Assembly (NCBI RefSeq): GCF_918797505.1
Contig: NC_092800.1
Coordinates: 30,184,263-30,248,262 of the forward strand
Direction: 5' to 3'
DNA length: 64,000 nt
DNA from: Bemisia tabaci
Taxonomy: Eukaryota; Arthropoda; Insecta; Hemiptera; Aleyrodidae
Shown here: one piece after another, positions 33,262-44,725 of the stretch
Layout: each line of letters opens with the position of its first letter
Position numbering within the stretch: position 1 is the first letter of the stretch
Program-made: the position numbers and the translations under genes
Notes under the pieces: model-generated
Database searches by the model: none
Told to the model about the DNA's origin: nothing
What the model saw: only the letters and a program-made list of their open reading frames with translations

Positions 33262-33615
33262 CAGTTACTAGGGGGCTACGCCCCCTGGCCGCTACGCGGC
33301 CCAACCCCCTGAAGGCGCTCCGCGCCATCAATGGGCCGCTTCGCGGCCCTATTTTTACCCTCCTATCAGTGTTAGTTTTATTTTTCCCCTAAAAAATTAC
33401 GATATGAGGTATACTTTAATTTTAAACTTTATTTAAAATTACTTTAAAATTAAAAGGACGCGTTTTGGAATGACTGCTTGATGAATTATTGCGGTAAAAC
33501 AATGATCAATGATAGTCAGGTAATAATTAAGATTTAATGAGCCGGGGATCGAACCTACACCGAGTTCAAAGTGGACGCATTCGACGTCTTAGACGACTCG
33601 GTCACCGCTCGACGT
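33262..33615 (-). mobile_element. tRNA-headed SINE-like element with a GC-hairpin tail
   Basis: Read on the minus strand, 33612-33538 is tRNA-like. It has an A-box-like TGACCGAGTCGTCTAAGACG segment resembling Leu/Ser tRNAs and the B box GGTTCGATCCC. The acceptor ends GAGC and GCTC can pair, but the T-arm stem is imperfect, so I prefer a SINE head to a working tRNA. The element would end at the hairpin cluster at 33271-33349. RNA polymerase III transcription is inferred from the boxes. No target duplication was identified, so the limits are uncertain. Confidence 0.6.
33271..33349. repeat. Cluster of four GC-rich trinucleotide-loop hairpins
   Basis: Perfect small stems follow one another: GGGGGCTACGCCCCC (33271), GGCCGCTACGCGGCC (33287), GGCGCTCCGCGCC (33314) and GGGCCGCTTCGCGGCCC (33333). 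Related clusters are at 34165-34242 and, decayed, at 43071-43121. Confidence 0.9.
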
Positions 33616-33676
33616 GAGGGTTCTAGTGCGAATCTTGTGTAGATAAGTGTAGAGCTGATACGCAGGCTACACAGCT

Positions 33677-33736
33677 ACTGCGCAACCTCCTCGACCACTG
33701 CGCAACCTCCTCGACCACTGCGCATCCTCCCGCGCA
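33677..33736 (+). repeat. 20-bp minisatellite
   Basis: ACTGCGCAACCTCCTCGACC occurs at 33677 and 33697, with a diverged unit at 33717. Confidence 0.92.
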
Positions 33737-33790
33737 TAGCGGTAGCAGTACCGGAACATTCTATAAACTCACTCACTTTTATAACGTGAT

Positions 33791-34083
33791 TTTAAAAAAA
33801 TCTGGGTCCTTTTTCCAAAATCTGATTACAGCGGGCTCATCTAGGGCCTATTACCTGTCGATTTACGCAAAAATCATGGAAATCGGCCTGGTAGAACGCT
33901 CAAACGAACTATGACAAAAAGTATACATTTACATTGTTTAAATGGGAGAATTCGCAACTTTACCACGTAATATAAAAAAACCTGGGCCATATTTTGAAAA
34001 TCTGAAAAGAGTTGGCTTATCTAGAGACAATTGCCCGTCGATAACCGCAAAAATCATGAAAATCGGCCCGGTAGAACGCTGGA
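33791..34083. repeat. Tandem duplication, period about 183 bp
   Basis: AAATCATGGAAATCGGCCTG then GTAGAACGCT near 33870 recurs as AAATCATGAAAATCGGCCCG then GTAGAACGCT near 34053. The preceding CTGGG(T/C)C and GTCGAT(T/A)(T/A)(A/C)CGC blocks are also shared. Confidence 0.82.
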
Positions 34084-34136
34084 ACTAAGCGTTACCAGTT
34101 TCGCAAAATTAGGAGGTCTTGGAGCTTATAGTATAG

Positions 34137-34160
34137 AAAGAAAGAAAGAAAGAAAGAAAG
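34137..34160 (+). repeat. AAAG microsatellite
   Basis: About six AAAG units immediately precede the second GC-hairpin cluster. Confidence 0.95.
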
Positions 34161-34162
34161 AC

Positions 34163-34242
34163 TAGGGGGCCCTGCCCCCTAACCGCTACGCGGCCCAACC
34201 CCCGGGAGGGCGCCTCGCGCCCTCAGGCCCGCTTCGCGGGCC
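34163..34242. repeat. Second GC-hairpin cluster
   Basis: Stems at 34165 (GGGGGCCCTGCCCCC), 34183 (CCGCTACGCGG), 34208 (GGGCGCCTCGCGCCC) and 34226 (GGCCCGCTTCGCGGGCC). Order and orientation match the cluster at 33271, with compensatory changes in the stems. No tRNA-like head follows on its right. Confidence 0.88.
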
Positions 34243-36450
34243 CTATACGCATATGTATAGGCAAAAATGTTCTTCCATTTTAATACACCATTTTGTGTTC
34301 GAGCTGAATCGATTTCAAGATTTTTGGCGTAACACTCAGATTTGTAAATGATGAGGAATAGCTGGATGTACATAATTTCACAGTCCACTTACTGGAAAAA
34401 TTTCCATTTATTACGTTATTTTTAAATACTTAATTAAAAAAGAAAAATCGAATTTCGACCGTTAAGAGTTAATAATATTTGGTCCGTCCCGACGCGACGC
34501 AGCGCCTGCCTTCTCACTTTATATCTGCTGTTTATATGCTGTAAATATTAATAGAAATTCATCAATCAAGTAAATTGACCAATGCCACAAATCGAAGCCT
34601 GAAAAATGCAGGAAAAATTGAGTTAAACCTTATACCTTGGACTTTGAACCTTGAACCCTGAGCGATGCACCGTTCCTCAACTCTTCGAATGAGGAACCCT
34701 TCACGAGCTTTTCCATTGTTTTATTGTTTATTCGAGTCACTCAGGTAGAATCCCACACCTTGACGTTTCTAGCAGAAACGACATATCTCTCAGGCTATTA
34801 ACATTGGACTTAAGTGACATGAGCTTTAAAAGCTCTACAACATTAAAAGTTCGGGGTTTCATAATTTTTTGCACATCTACATCTACTACAGATGACATAC
34901 ATGTAAAGATCATCCTTATCAGTCCCGCAGTTCGTCAGAAATAGTGCTTCTAAGATTTTGCTTGTAGCTGTATAATATAGATGATACCCTGTCATTCCTA
35001 GCCATAATTTTCAATTTTTTTTTTTTTTTTTTTTTTTTTTATTTTTTTTTTGCTTTTCTTGTTATTAGCTTTATGCATTAAAGGCATTGTCACGAGTGGA
35101 TTGAAAATGGTTTCCGGTAAAAAAAATGAAATATTTATCGACAAAAAAAACATCGGTTTAGGTGCAGTGATATGAGTATGGTGATCAATAACAGACTCAA
35201 TGGTATCCAATGCAAGAACTATATGAAAACATTCATCATAATTACCATGAGAATGCTAAATGTTACCAGACATCTGGTTTCCTTAAACCAAGAGTATCAC
35301 TTAGGGGCCGTCCCTAAAGTACGTAACGCACTTTTTCGGAATTTTAACCCCTCTTCCTCCCTCCCTCTCATCTCTTTCTGAATGAATTTACAAGACTTAT
35401 TTTACATAGATTTATAACACATTTCCGCCCAAGAAATAAGACAATTTAATAAAGAATTTTAACTAGATCAGACGATTAGCTTAAAATTTAATTCTTTGTA
35501 GAGCACGACAACAGAGCAAAGCCACTTTGCAATAACTTTGAGAACTTGCGCGGATTCCCAGGACTCGTGCAGTCGTGGCGACAAAGAGGGAAGGAGCTTG
35601 AATTTTAATTAAACGATTCTGATTCGGCGAGGAAAATCGGAGCCGGAAAAATGACGGATTTTAAAGCGAGATATAAAATTGGCGAGAAGACATAAATCAC
35701 ACTGCATTTAGTGCAGATGTATGAGCGTCCTATCGGTTTAATTTAGTTATACGCCAGAAGAAAGGTTGTTGAACAAGGTTTAAGCTTTTTAAAGGAAGCG
35801 TCACTGGCATACCGCGCTCTTTCCAGCGTTGCCAAGTGGCTGCTTTGTACTTAGAGTTTCAGCCACCCCTCTTCACTGATGACTAACATTTTTAAGAAGA
35901 TGGAAGACCTCGTAGAGTTCAATATTTACGACAGCAGTGAGAATTTTTGGGTTTTTGGGAAGTTGTCTTGAGCATGTTTCTCTTTCGTCGCAAAGTCGTA
36001 CTTTTTCGCAAAGATACAATGAAAACCAAGCAATTGCTATATTCTTAAATTATACGTGTATTTTTTCTAATTCTTTATAAATTTTCGACGAAACATGGGC
36101 ATTTCCAGTGATTTGAAACTGCGCTCCCCTTTTACCATTTCAGCTTGAGCTGTGACTTTCGAGCAATCTTGTTCCGATGAATTATGCTATTTTAATATAT
36201 TTTGTTACAACATTCCATGTCTGGCTTTGCTGTGTCTAAAAAAGACCTTGCACTAAAATTTCTCTCTCTGAGGAGTTTTAGAAAATTAATACATCCAAAT
36301 ACTTCGGCGCAAGTTGCCTTGGAGTCTTCAGTCATGAAGTGGCTCAGAACCACGTGTTCTGGTATAACTTTAAGTCCCTCGCTCAAAACCATCGAATTCG
36401 CCATCAAAACATGGCACATCGATGTAGCTCAAAAACATATGAATCCAGCG
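34243..36450. other. No recognisable gene; one possible repeat terminus
   Basis: A T tract lies at about 35018-35050. GGGGCCGTCCCTAAAGTACG then TAACGC at 35304 resembles a terminal motif I have seen in insect repeats, but no partner end was found. Confidence 0.35.
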
Positions 36451-36650
36451 CACTGGAAAAAACACATTGGATCTAGAGTCCAGACTCTTGAAAACATTGA
36501 CAAGAAAAAATACTCTTGATTCAATCGGATTTTTGCTTGAATCAAAACGAAATCCACTTAAATTAAGAGGCTTGGTTCCTGATTTAAGCTAGATGCTGAT
36601 TGAATCAAGAGTACTTTTTCTTGTCGATGTTTTTAAGAGTTTGGACTCTA
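36451..36650. mobile_element. Family A MITE, copy 5, right end truncated
   Basis: CACTGGAAAAAACACATTGG to TTAAGAGTTTGGACTCTA. The last 20 or so bases of the right end are missing. CAGCG lies immediately outside both sides (36446-36450 and 36651-36655). Confidence 0.85.
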
Positions 36651-37637
36651 CAGCGCACGGAGAATTTTCCCTTCAATTTGGCCTTTGCAGGCAAGAAAAA
36701 CAGTGTAATAAATAAAAATATTTACACGTTCCTGGGATAATTCCTGTTTGTAAAGTGTTTTACATAATGTCTCGAGGAATATAAGCAGGTGCAATTTGTT
36801 CCATCTTTAGATTAGATTTTGCCTACCTAATGGAACTATATCCACGTGCAAACGAAACATACCCATAGCGAAGTTTAAAACTAGTATTATGATTATGAAT
36901 AGTTGTAACATATCTACTCGTTCTGGCTTATAACCACCATGTTATAATTCAATTCTTAGCAAAATAATCATAGAATTCTCAAATATGAAGTAAAATATTA
37001 TCAAATTTCATCTGTAGAAAGTTAGTATTATAATAAAACTAATATTATGAACATAATTTATTATAAATTTTGGTTGAATAATTGTAATACAAACCAAAGT
37101 AAAATAATTCAAAGTAGCTTTCCCAAAGCTTCAAATAGCTTTCCTAATTTCATTAATTCTGATAAAAATAGTTTTCAAACATATAACTGTATGTTGCGTC
37201 ATTTGAAAATAATTCCAGCAGTTCAAAGAAAAGGCCAGCGTGGCAACAAGGGGGGCGGTTGGCGACGCTGCGAGGTTGGAGGAGCGCGGAAGATTAAGTG
37301 GCTAAGGGTGGATGAGGATGTGGAATTAGGGGTAAATAAATAGTCGCGGTTTCTCCCTTTTAAATGACTTGCAAACCGAGGCCGACGCCGCGATTCCACA
37401 CCTCGCACGCGCTCGCTTTTGCCTTTGCCTTTGCCTTTTTACATCTCATCGCCCGCTCCGCACCCCGGACCCCACCCTACAGCTCCCGAAAATCTTGTGT
37501 CGTATCTATTACGCATCCTGCTTTTTTTCTCTTAGTTCCATCGATGATTGATGCGGACAAATTTTGTCATCTCTTCACCAGAGGATAACGGCAAAGATAC
37601 CATGCTTGAGAACGCTCTACGAGAAAAAATAACGGTG
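36651..37637. other. No recognisable gene
   Basis: AT-rich to about 37200, then a GC-richer part with overlapping open frames on both strands at 37223-37590. No domain was recognised. Confidence 0.4.
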
Positions 37638-37643
37638 CACTGG

Positions 37644-37682
<39 letters not shown>

Positions 37683-37896
37683 AACATTGGATCTAGAGTC
37701 CAGACTCTTGAAAACATTAACAAGAAAAAATACTCTTGATTCAATCAGATTTAAGCTTAAATCAAAAGGAAATCCGCTCAAATCAAAAGGCTGGGTTCTT
37801 GATTTGGGCTTAAATCTGATTGAATCAAGAGTATTTTTTCTTGTCGATGTTTTTAAGAGTCTGGACTCTACATACAATGTGTTTTTTTTTCTAGTG
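37638..37896. mobile_element. Family A MITE, copy 6, with an expanded A tract
   Basis: CACTGG followed by an A run of nearly 40 bases, then CATTGGATCTAGAGTCCAGA, ending TTTTTTTTTCTAGTG. TG flanks both sides. The A run is much longer than in other copies. Confidence 0.87.
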
Positions 37897-37951
37897 TGTC
37901 TGTCCCTTCATATTATCCAAAACCTGGATTCGTCCCGGGTTCTTGGTCTGT

Positions 37952-38216
37952 GAGCTGATTTTTTAAATTGATAAACAAAGCTATAGATAAAGAAGACATA
38001 GGAAGCATAAAGCGATCCTATTGGCTAAACTGAATGGTTCCATAGACTAAGGGAAAAATGATAGACTAACTATAGGGTCTGTCATGGGTTGTCGTTACTG
38101 CGTCTATTACTTATCCCTTTGTCCATTGCAATCACCCACTTCCACCAATAGATCCCTCTACATCCCTTTTGTCTTTTTTGTCTCTAGCTTTGTGTATCAA
38201 TTTCAACAATCGAGCT
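37952..38216. mobile_element. Family C MITE
   Basis: GAGCTGATTTTTTAAATTGA then TAAACAAAGCTATAG on the left; CTAGCTTTGTGTATCAATTT then CAACAATCGAGCT on the right. Confidence 0.8.
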
Positions 38217-38300
38217 GGTTTGACATCGATTAAATAGTTTTTTTACTTATTTATTTACTTTATATAGTTATTTACTTAGAAATTATTACTTATTCGCACC

Positions 38301-39186
38301 AGGGCCGGATTAAGGGGTGGCCACATGGGCCGCGGCCCATGGCGGCAATTTAGGGGGCGGCAAATGCTGTAATTTTTTCAAATTTAGGTATCAGATAAAA
38401 ATCTGATTCAGAAAAAAAAATTACAAACGAGAAAAGGCGAAAAATCTCTCATTTCCTGAGGGTTAAAGTATAGTAATTTCTAATTTGTTTCGTTTTTCGG
38501 TGATACAAGAGACAGCGCCTTTCATTAGTCTAGCTGAGAGAGAAACCAAACACGCAATTTGGCCTGGAGCGGCGCGGCGCAGAGAGCAATGATGAGGAGG
38601 ACTTGAGATGGAAAGGAGAAGCCCTCGGCGCGCCGGTCAGCATGAAACACATATTAGCGCCTACAATACTCCATGAATACTTCACGCACTGCGTCAAACG
38701 TAGTGCGGTCAGCAGCGGTTGGCGTGAAACGCATAGTGCCTACAAGACTGCATGAATACTTCACGCATTGCGTCAAAAACAGTGCGGTCAGCAGCGGTCG
38801 GCGTGAAACGCATAGCGCCTACAAGACTGTAGGGATACTTCAAGCATTGCACCAAACACAGTGCGATTGGCGCGGTGTTATTGAATGAACCACATTCATG
38901 TTTATTCTTTCATAATTTTTTCGTTCTTTTCTTATAAATGAAAGGTCTCGTCCACACAGAGATAGGTTTACGGAACTTAATTTTCGCGCAAAGCTCCGTG
39001 AACTTTTGCTAGTAGTGTTGACAGGGCTTTCACAAAAAATGTGCCCAACACGAGTAAACACGTCTTATGCACCCCTCCTCCTCCGGCACGTTCACTTGAT
39101 GGCTTGTATCGATGTTTCAAAACAAATGTGAAGGGGTGGCAAAATACAGGCGGCCCATGGGCGGCAAGTTGGTAAATCCGACCCTG
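38301..39186. mobile_element. 886-bp hAT-like non-autonomous transposon
   Basis: The ends are CAGGGCCGGATTAAGGGG and TGGTAAATCCGACCCTG, inverted repeats with mismatches. ATTCGCAC at 38293-38300 is exactly repeated at 39187-39194. An 8-bp duplication and CAGGG ends are typical of hAT elements. Subterminal GGGCCGCGGCCCATGGCGGC is mirrored as GGCGGCCCATGGGCGGC. No transposase is encoded; the interior is an 80-bp tandem array. Confidence 0.9.
38632..38872 (+). repeat. Tandem repeat inside the hAT-like element, three units of about 80 bp
   Basis: GCGGTCAGCAGCGGTTGGCG and TGAAACGCATAGTGCCTACA recur, with the GTGAAAC phase marker at about 38642, 38724 and 38803. Confidence 0.88.
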
Positions 39187-39374
39187 ATTCGCACTTCCTC
39201 GGATTTGGTGGTTTTTTTACCGGAACCCGTCAAAGTCATCAAAGTCACCCGGAAAAGTCATTTTCCGCTTCTCCCGGCAAACTGAAGGAAGATCGTTCAA
39301 TTGCGCTGGTCACAGAGCCGCGTTCTGACGATTTAAGCTCAGGGAGTAGCAAAAAATTAGGTGAAGAGTTCATT

Positions 39375-39520
39375 AGTGAATGCTCGATTATCGATATTTC
39401 CCCATTTGAATCTGTGGTAAATAATCGATTATTAAGGTGTTCGTTGCGAACACTCTATTTACCGATCCTTTTCCATAGGTTTAAATGGCAGATCAATCGA
39501 TGATCTTTCCATGTGTCGGA
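39375..39520. repeat. Family K repeat copy
   Basis: GCTCGATTATCGATATTTCC and GTGTTCGTTGCGAACACTC then TTTACCGATCCTTTTCCATA match the copy at 53495-53630. Confidence 0.65.
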
Positions 39521-39529
39521 TAAAAGATG

Positions 39530-40036
39530 AATGGAGATGTTGCATGTGTGAGGAATTTGCGATTTGACTGTTGATTCTTACGTAAAAATTCGCGAGAAAC
39601 ACGATGGTGCCACTGGTTTTCTCTGAAATCAACTCCCAAGCTCAAAAAAAGCTCTCAAGTTGAGGCCAAAATGGAGGGGATATCCCACGCTATCCTGAGA
39701 GTCCACCTCTACATCAAGACAAACTCTCCATGCAAAGATAGGGAGAAAATACATTGACAGGGCTGCCACTTTATTTGGGACTCTTAAATTGAAATCACGG
39801 CAACCCTGTCAATGTATTTGCTCCCTATCTTTGCATGGAGAGTTTGTCTTGATGTAGATGTGGACTCTCAGGATAGCGTGGGATATCCCCTCCATTTTGG
39901 CCTCAACTTGAGAGCTTTTTTTGAGCTTGGGAGTTGATTTCAGAGAAAACCAGTGGCACCATCGTGTTTCTCGCGAACTTTTACGTAAGAATCAACAGTC
40001 AAATCGCAAATTCCTCACACATGCAACATCTCCATT
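39530..40036. mobile_element. Family F long palindromic element, copy 1
   Basis: AATGGAGATGTTGCATGTGT to ACACATGCAACATCTCCATT. The two arms of about 239 bp are nearly perfect and a central spacer of about 30 bp separates them. No target duplication is evident. The second copy is at 61241-61689. Confidence 0.88.
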
Positions 40037-40962
40037 GTTCAACGAACTGTCCAAATTCACTGAATTCTATGTGCTGCCGTATACAGTGAAATTTTCAAAC
40101 ATTTACCAACATTCCTGTAAAAAATTATAATGGCGACGGAAATTTTGAAACGTCGCATGGCGCTTGAGATACTTAGAGACATAAGAAAGAAGGTCCATCA
40201 GGAAGTGCTGAATTCCCGAAAGTAAAGTTTCCAACTGCCACCAAGAGACCAGGATCCCTTGTCTTTGGCTCGCCATCACCAACACCTTCTGAATTTTCTC
40301 CGAGTTCTTGCCCAGTCCGACAACACGGCCGAGTCCGAAGCTGCAACTTTTGGATGCGTGGAACGGCGGCTGCGGCGCCGAAGCCGAAGCGCAAGGCAAT
40401 CAGTACGGGAAACCTAATCAATTTACAAATGAGGTCTCTAACTCATTCATGCATCCGTCCGGTTGCGGCCGTTTCATTCATCTCCGGGCCCGGGCCCGAA
40501 GGAGCACCGAGCCGCGTTTGTGGGCACCGCGCCGCCCTGACCGCGGTGACTTGCCGATCAAAGCTTTGTCAACCGGTGACGGGGAAAAATGACTTGGGAA
40601 CTTCTTGATTGCGCCCACCGAGCCCTCGCTGAATCGCCCGTGACGTCACGGTGCCCACTACGGCTCTCAGTGCTCGGCGTGGTTATGGCTGGGATTCCAA
40701 GTGGGAACTTCTTGCCTCCGGCAGCGGAAACTTCCTTCGGATCGTTCCCTGACAACGGCAGCCGTGGATTTTTTGAACTTTCAAAATGCGCCTCAAAGCT
40801 TCTATTCAGCACCTTTATACTCAGCAATGGGTCTGTCATGAAATTTTTCTGGACAAGAAAACAAAAATTTCTTAAAAATCATAATGAGCATATCGAGAAA
40901 AGAACCCGTCGAAAAAGTGCTAATTTTTCTGGGATGAGTTTCGTTCAAATAAAGGCCTAAAT
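40037..40962. other. CpG-rich stretch without a recognised gene
   Basis: CpG-rich at about 40310-40760, with TGACGTCACG near 40640, a perfect CRE-type octamer. Open frames on both strands overlap each other and none has a domain. Confidence 0.4.
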
Positions 40963-41340
40963 AACACACCTTCGGGCCCAACTCAAAAACTGAGGTAGAA
41001 ACGCGAAAAACATGGTTTTTTAGCTATTTCGAGATAAAAAGTTTGAAAATTTTGATTTTGAACTTGGCCCCGATGGCGACGGTTGATCAATTCAAGTGTG
41101 TTATGTATCTATAGTTGTCCCTGACATCATGTTTGAACCTCATGACCCGTCACCTTCGGGCCAAGGTCCTAATCTGAGGTAGAACCGCAAAAAACGCACA
41201 TTTTCTGAGCTTAGGAGCCATATTTAGGCCCCTATTTTGCGGTCAATAATGTGAGTATCGGCAAAACTCAATTATTTCTGTTAAATATGCATCGTCAACT
41301 GCCAAATATGATAAAATTACCGCGGATTCCGTGGAGGGGC
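40963..41340. repeat. Diverged tandem duplication, period about 190 bp
   Basis: CACACCTTCGGGCCCAACTC then CTGAGGTAGAA near 40966 recurs as CGTCACCTTCGGGCCAAGGT then CTGAGGTAGAA near 41148. Confidence 0.65.
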
Positions 41341-41414
41341 CGATTTCGGCCCAAATTGCATAACCCCTCCTTTATCAAGTCTGCGCTTTATGGCAACACC
41401 AGTGCTGCGCTGCA

Positions 41415-41687
41415 GGCCGATTATTGAAACCGATAGACAAAGCTATAGACAAAGACGACAAAAGGGATTTGGAGGGAACCTATTGGTGCGGAAGCGGGTG
41501 GTGGCAATGGACATAGAAGGTAGGTAATGGACTAACTAACGGCAACCCACCAAAGACCCGACAGTTAGTCCATAATTTTTTTCCTTAATCTACATATAAG
41601 AACCAACCATGTCAACCAATCGTATCGCTCTATACTCCCTATGTCTTCTTTGTCTATCACTTTGTCTATGAGTGTCAATAATCGGCC
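41415..41687. mobile_element. Family C MITE, best preserved
   Basis: GGCCGATTATTGAAACCGAT then AGACAAAGCTATAGAC to TATGAGTGTCAATAATCGGCC. The inverted repeat may extend outwards by TGC. No clear duplication was found. Confidence 0.85.
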
Positions 41688-42390
41688 CGCAGTGTGTAGA
41701 ACTAGCGAGGATTGGAAGCTCCATGTTCGGAGATCGCAGGTAGTCAGACATGTCCGCGAAGAGGCCGGTCCCGCCGCCGAGATGAGCATGAGCGGCCGGG
41801 CGGCCGGGGCCCCAAAAAAGGCTTCAATCACCGCGCGACAGCTTCCCGGCTCCTTAGTTCATCAACCTTCGTATCGAAGATTAATTCCACTCCCGGTCCC
41901 ACCGCCCGGTAAATATACCCTCTCCCCGTCTTCCATTTTTCTCCCGTCTCAGATTAAAAAAAAAAAAAAACTTCGATCCGCGTTTCCGCTGCTCTCAATT
42001 TTTCATCTCGAATTTTGACGAGTTCGAAGTCGCCATCGCCCGGTCATCCTCCGGTCCGGTCCGGCCGTCGGCAGGTGTTAATCCAATTTATTCTCCGCGT
42101 TGGATTTCATCCCGCGCTTTGAGAGCCCGGCTTCGGGCTTTAATTTGATGGCGGCCATCGGGGCGAAACGCCGACGCTTATCGTAGGATAATCGAATAGT
42201 ACACTCGGCCGAGGGGGTAGTAACGTAACATAAGGTGCATTTTTAATTAATTTGGCAGAGATGGAGATGCTAAATTAATTTGCAAAAAGAGGGCTCATGA
42301 AAGTTTAGATTTTCCGATTCTTGAAAGTTCAAACGTTGAAAATGGGAATCATCAATTCGTCACTTCTGAACGAGCGAAACGAGCGAAAAA
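41688..42390. other. CpG-rich stretch without a recognised gene
   Basis: CpG-rich from about 41730 to 42190, with GATGGCGGCCAT near 42147 (YY1/Pho-like). No coding domain was recognised. Confidence 0.4.
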
Positions 42391-42560
42391 ACGTAACTAC
42401 ATTTTAGTGTTGGCATAATCTCCCTTGCAAATTGCAATGTTAAGTGTAAATTCTTGGGCATTTCTGACTGAATATTTCACTGATTTTTCATCTGATCTCA
42501 CGCAAAAATCAGATAAATTTCGGACAAAAATTATGCACGTAGGTATATTCCTGTAATTTT
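42391..42560. repeat. Family J repeat copy
   Basis: GTAACTACATTTTAGTGTTG, CACTGATTTTTCATCTGATC and TGCACGTAGGTATATTCCTG match copies at 55599 and 62255. It ends at a run of about 11 G. Confidence 0.65.
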
Positions 42561-43070
42561 TTTTGGGGGGGGGGGGGTTATCCAAGTTGGTATAAAAATC
42601 ATTAAAATAGTTCCAGATAAACTGATGACTGTTGCGTCCTTACTGCTCTCATACAATTTAGTCCAAACCAAACATCAAAGCAATAGTAAATTTCTGCCGA
42701 GAGAATCGTATTTTCCATCATATCCCCATTGACTATTACTCCATTAAAAGTTCTAAACGTTTTAAGTTGGAGCTAATTTTCTTTTCCTTGTAGAATATAG
42801 TAGGCTCATATTTGTGTTTCAACTCCAAATTTAAGTTGAAACTAAATCAGTCGATAATTAAGACTAATGCTGGAACTCGAAGGGCGGAAACAGTTACTCC
42901 CCGTTGCCAAACTGTCTCGAAAACGCTTCAAATGAGCTTTAATATTCCGGCGTCAAGGAGGAACGTCGTATGAATCTTTTGACCATACCAAATGTCTGTT
43001 TATAAAATGTGAGTATCCTCAACTCGTTGATGTTTTATTTCTATTTTCTGACAGAATTTTAATCGCAACA

Positions 43071-43121
43071 AGAGCCCCTGACCGCTTCGTGGTTCAACCC
43101 CTGAAGCGCATCGCGCCTCAA
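43071..43121. repeat. Decayed GC-hairpin cluster
   Basis: GACCGCTTCGTGGTTCAACC then CCTGAAGCGCATCGCGCC aligns with the clusters at 33271 and 34165, though most stems are broken. Confidence 0.65.
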
Positions 43122-43196
43122 GCGTTATTATGCGTTACGTGTTACTTAATGACCTCGGACAGTATGATTTGATGTGAGGTGTCTAAAAGTTTCAAG

Positions 43197-43600
43197 CACT
43201 GAAAAAAAATCTCGGTGTGTTTACTAAGAAAAGGGTAAAATTACCAAGAATTCAGGGTTCTAATTGATCCCGGTTTTTTCTTGGTAAAATTACCATTTAT
43301 GGAATTGGTAATTTTACCGAGAAATATCGGTAAAATTATTGAACTTTCTCTGCAATTTTACTGGACCTTGTTAAATATTTTTTATTGACTGTGGTAGAAT
43401 TACCGAGATAAAATGGAAAAGTTACCGGGAATTCATTACCAATAAAAGTGGTATTTTTACCTGAAAAAACAGTTAAAATACCGGTTTTAAGGTAAGCTTA
43501 CCAGTCTGTCTTGGTAAAATTACCAATAATTGGTAAAAAAAGTGAGATGGTGAAGGTATCAACGGACCTTGGTAAAAATGCCGAGAATTTTTTTTCAGTG
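43197..43600. mobile_element. 404-bp CACTG-ended MITE with AG duplication
   Basis: CACTGAAAAAAAATCTCGGT to AATTTTTTTTCAGTG, with AG at 43195-43196 and 43601-43602. The interior has at least ten copies of GGTAAAATTACC-type motifs in both orientations. Confidence 0.88.
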
Positions 43601-44056
43601 AGGGACTAGAAATTTAAATCTCGCTGGAGTACATTTGGCAACATGTAAACGTTCATACGGCCTTTACCCTCAGCATGGCATAATATGCCAGAGCGAACTA
43701 CGCACGAGAAAAACGTGACAACCGATTGTAGACAAGTAAACTCTGCTTGCAATTGGGTGCATCCACATTTTCTGGGTGAGCGACAGCCTCAACTGAGGGA
43801 CAGGGACACGTCTCGTAAGAACTGACACCACATGTTGTTTGCACTTCATTAATTTTCCCCCGGGATGAGCCCGAGCTTCTGTCATGATTGATTTCGACTT
43901 AATTGTTCCGAGTATTAATTTCCCGACAGGAATGGCGCTAAAAAGCGACTTCCGGCGCGACTCCAAACCACACCGGAATTCAACCGACGATCAGCGGTAG
44001 ACGAAATGTTAATGAGAGTATTTACTTGATTTATTCATTCAAAGAAAAAAATTACA

Positions 44057-44338
44057 CATCGACGGTGAAACTACCAAACCACGTATCTCGGTTTGCAGCG
44101 TCGCAAACTTCCTGTCATACTTTTTTTTTTTTACATGTTTTTACATTTTTTAAAGAGGAAACCTCTCAATGTTGATTCTTGAAAACTTTTGTAATTTTTC
44201 CTCTCAGTGCGAAGAAAATTCCTTGAAAATTTCAAGTAATTATATTGAATCGTTCTTCTTAAAAAAAAATAAAATGAGAGCGGAGATTTTTAAACACCGC
44301 AAACGAGATACGTGGTCTGGTAGTTTCACCGTCGACAT
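44057..44338. mobile_element. MITE with 35-bp terminal inverted repeats, family D-like
   Basis: CATCGACGGTGAAACTACCA then AACCACGTATCTC on the left; GAGATACGTGGTCTGGTAGT then TTCACCGTCGACAT on the right. The ACGTATCTC core is shared with family D. Confidence 0.82.
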
Positions 44339-44586
44339 ACGTTTTATGAGGATATCACGCACGCACACATGCGCAGGAAACATACATTTTGTGAAGCATT
44401 GATTTTGTGCTAGGAGTTATACACTAAAAAATAGGTAAAAAATCGAGAACTATTGATAAATCAACCGAAAATGTCATTGGAGTAATCGAATGTCTTTTTG
44501 AGAAAACAGAAATACCGCTTAGGACAAGGGATTTTCTTTTGACTCAATGCGTTTTCACTTCTTTTGTTAACTTTATCGGTCATTAT

Positions 44587-44725
44587 CAAATTTTGTAAAA
44601 ACTTTTTCTTGCCGATTCTTCTAAAATTAGTATCGAAGCAGAGTAGAGTATTGAAGTTTAGTAGTTCGAAGTATCAACAACAATTTTAGAAAAATCGGTA
44701 AGAAAAAGTTTTTACAATATTTGAT
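44587..44725. repeat. 139-nt hairpin
   Basis: CAAATTTTGTAAAAACTTTT then TCTTGCCGATTCTTC is matched by GAAAAATCGGTAAGAAAAAG then TTTTTACAATATTTG. Arms are about 41 nt and the loop is about 57 nt. Confidence 0.8.

Larger units (their letters stand above)
42944..43681. mobile_element. Family B MITE holding two later insertions
   Basis: CAAGGAGGAACGTCGTATGA on the left and ACATTTGGCAACATGTAAAC then GTTCATACGGCC with CAGCATGGCA on the right. Removing the 404-bp element at 43197 and the GC-hairpin relic near 43071 leaves about 250 bp, the family length. Confidence 0.7.

Noticed and set aside
33538..33612. Functional tRNA gene on the minus strand
   Set aside because: The B box is good, but the T-arm stem is imperfect and the acceptor stem only partly pairs, so a SINE head is preferred.
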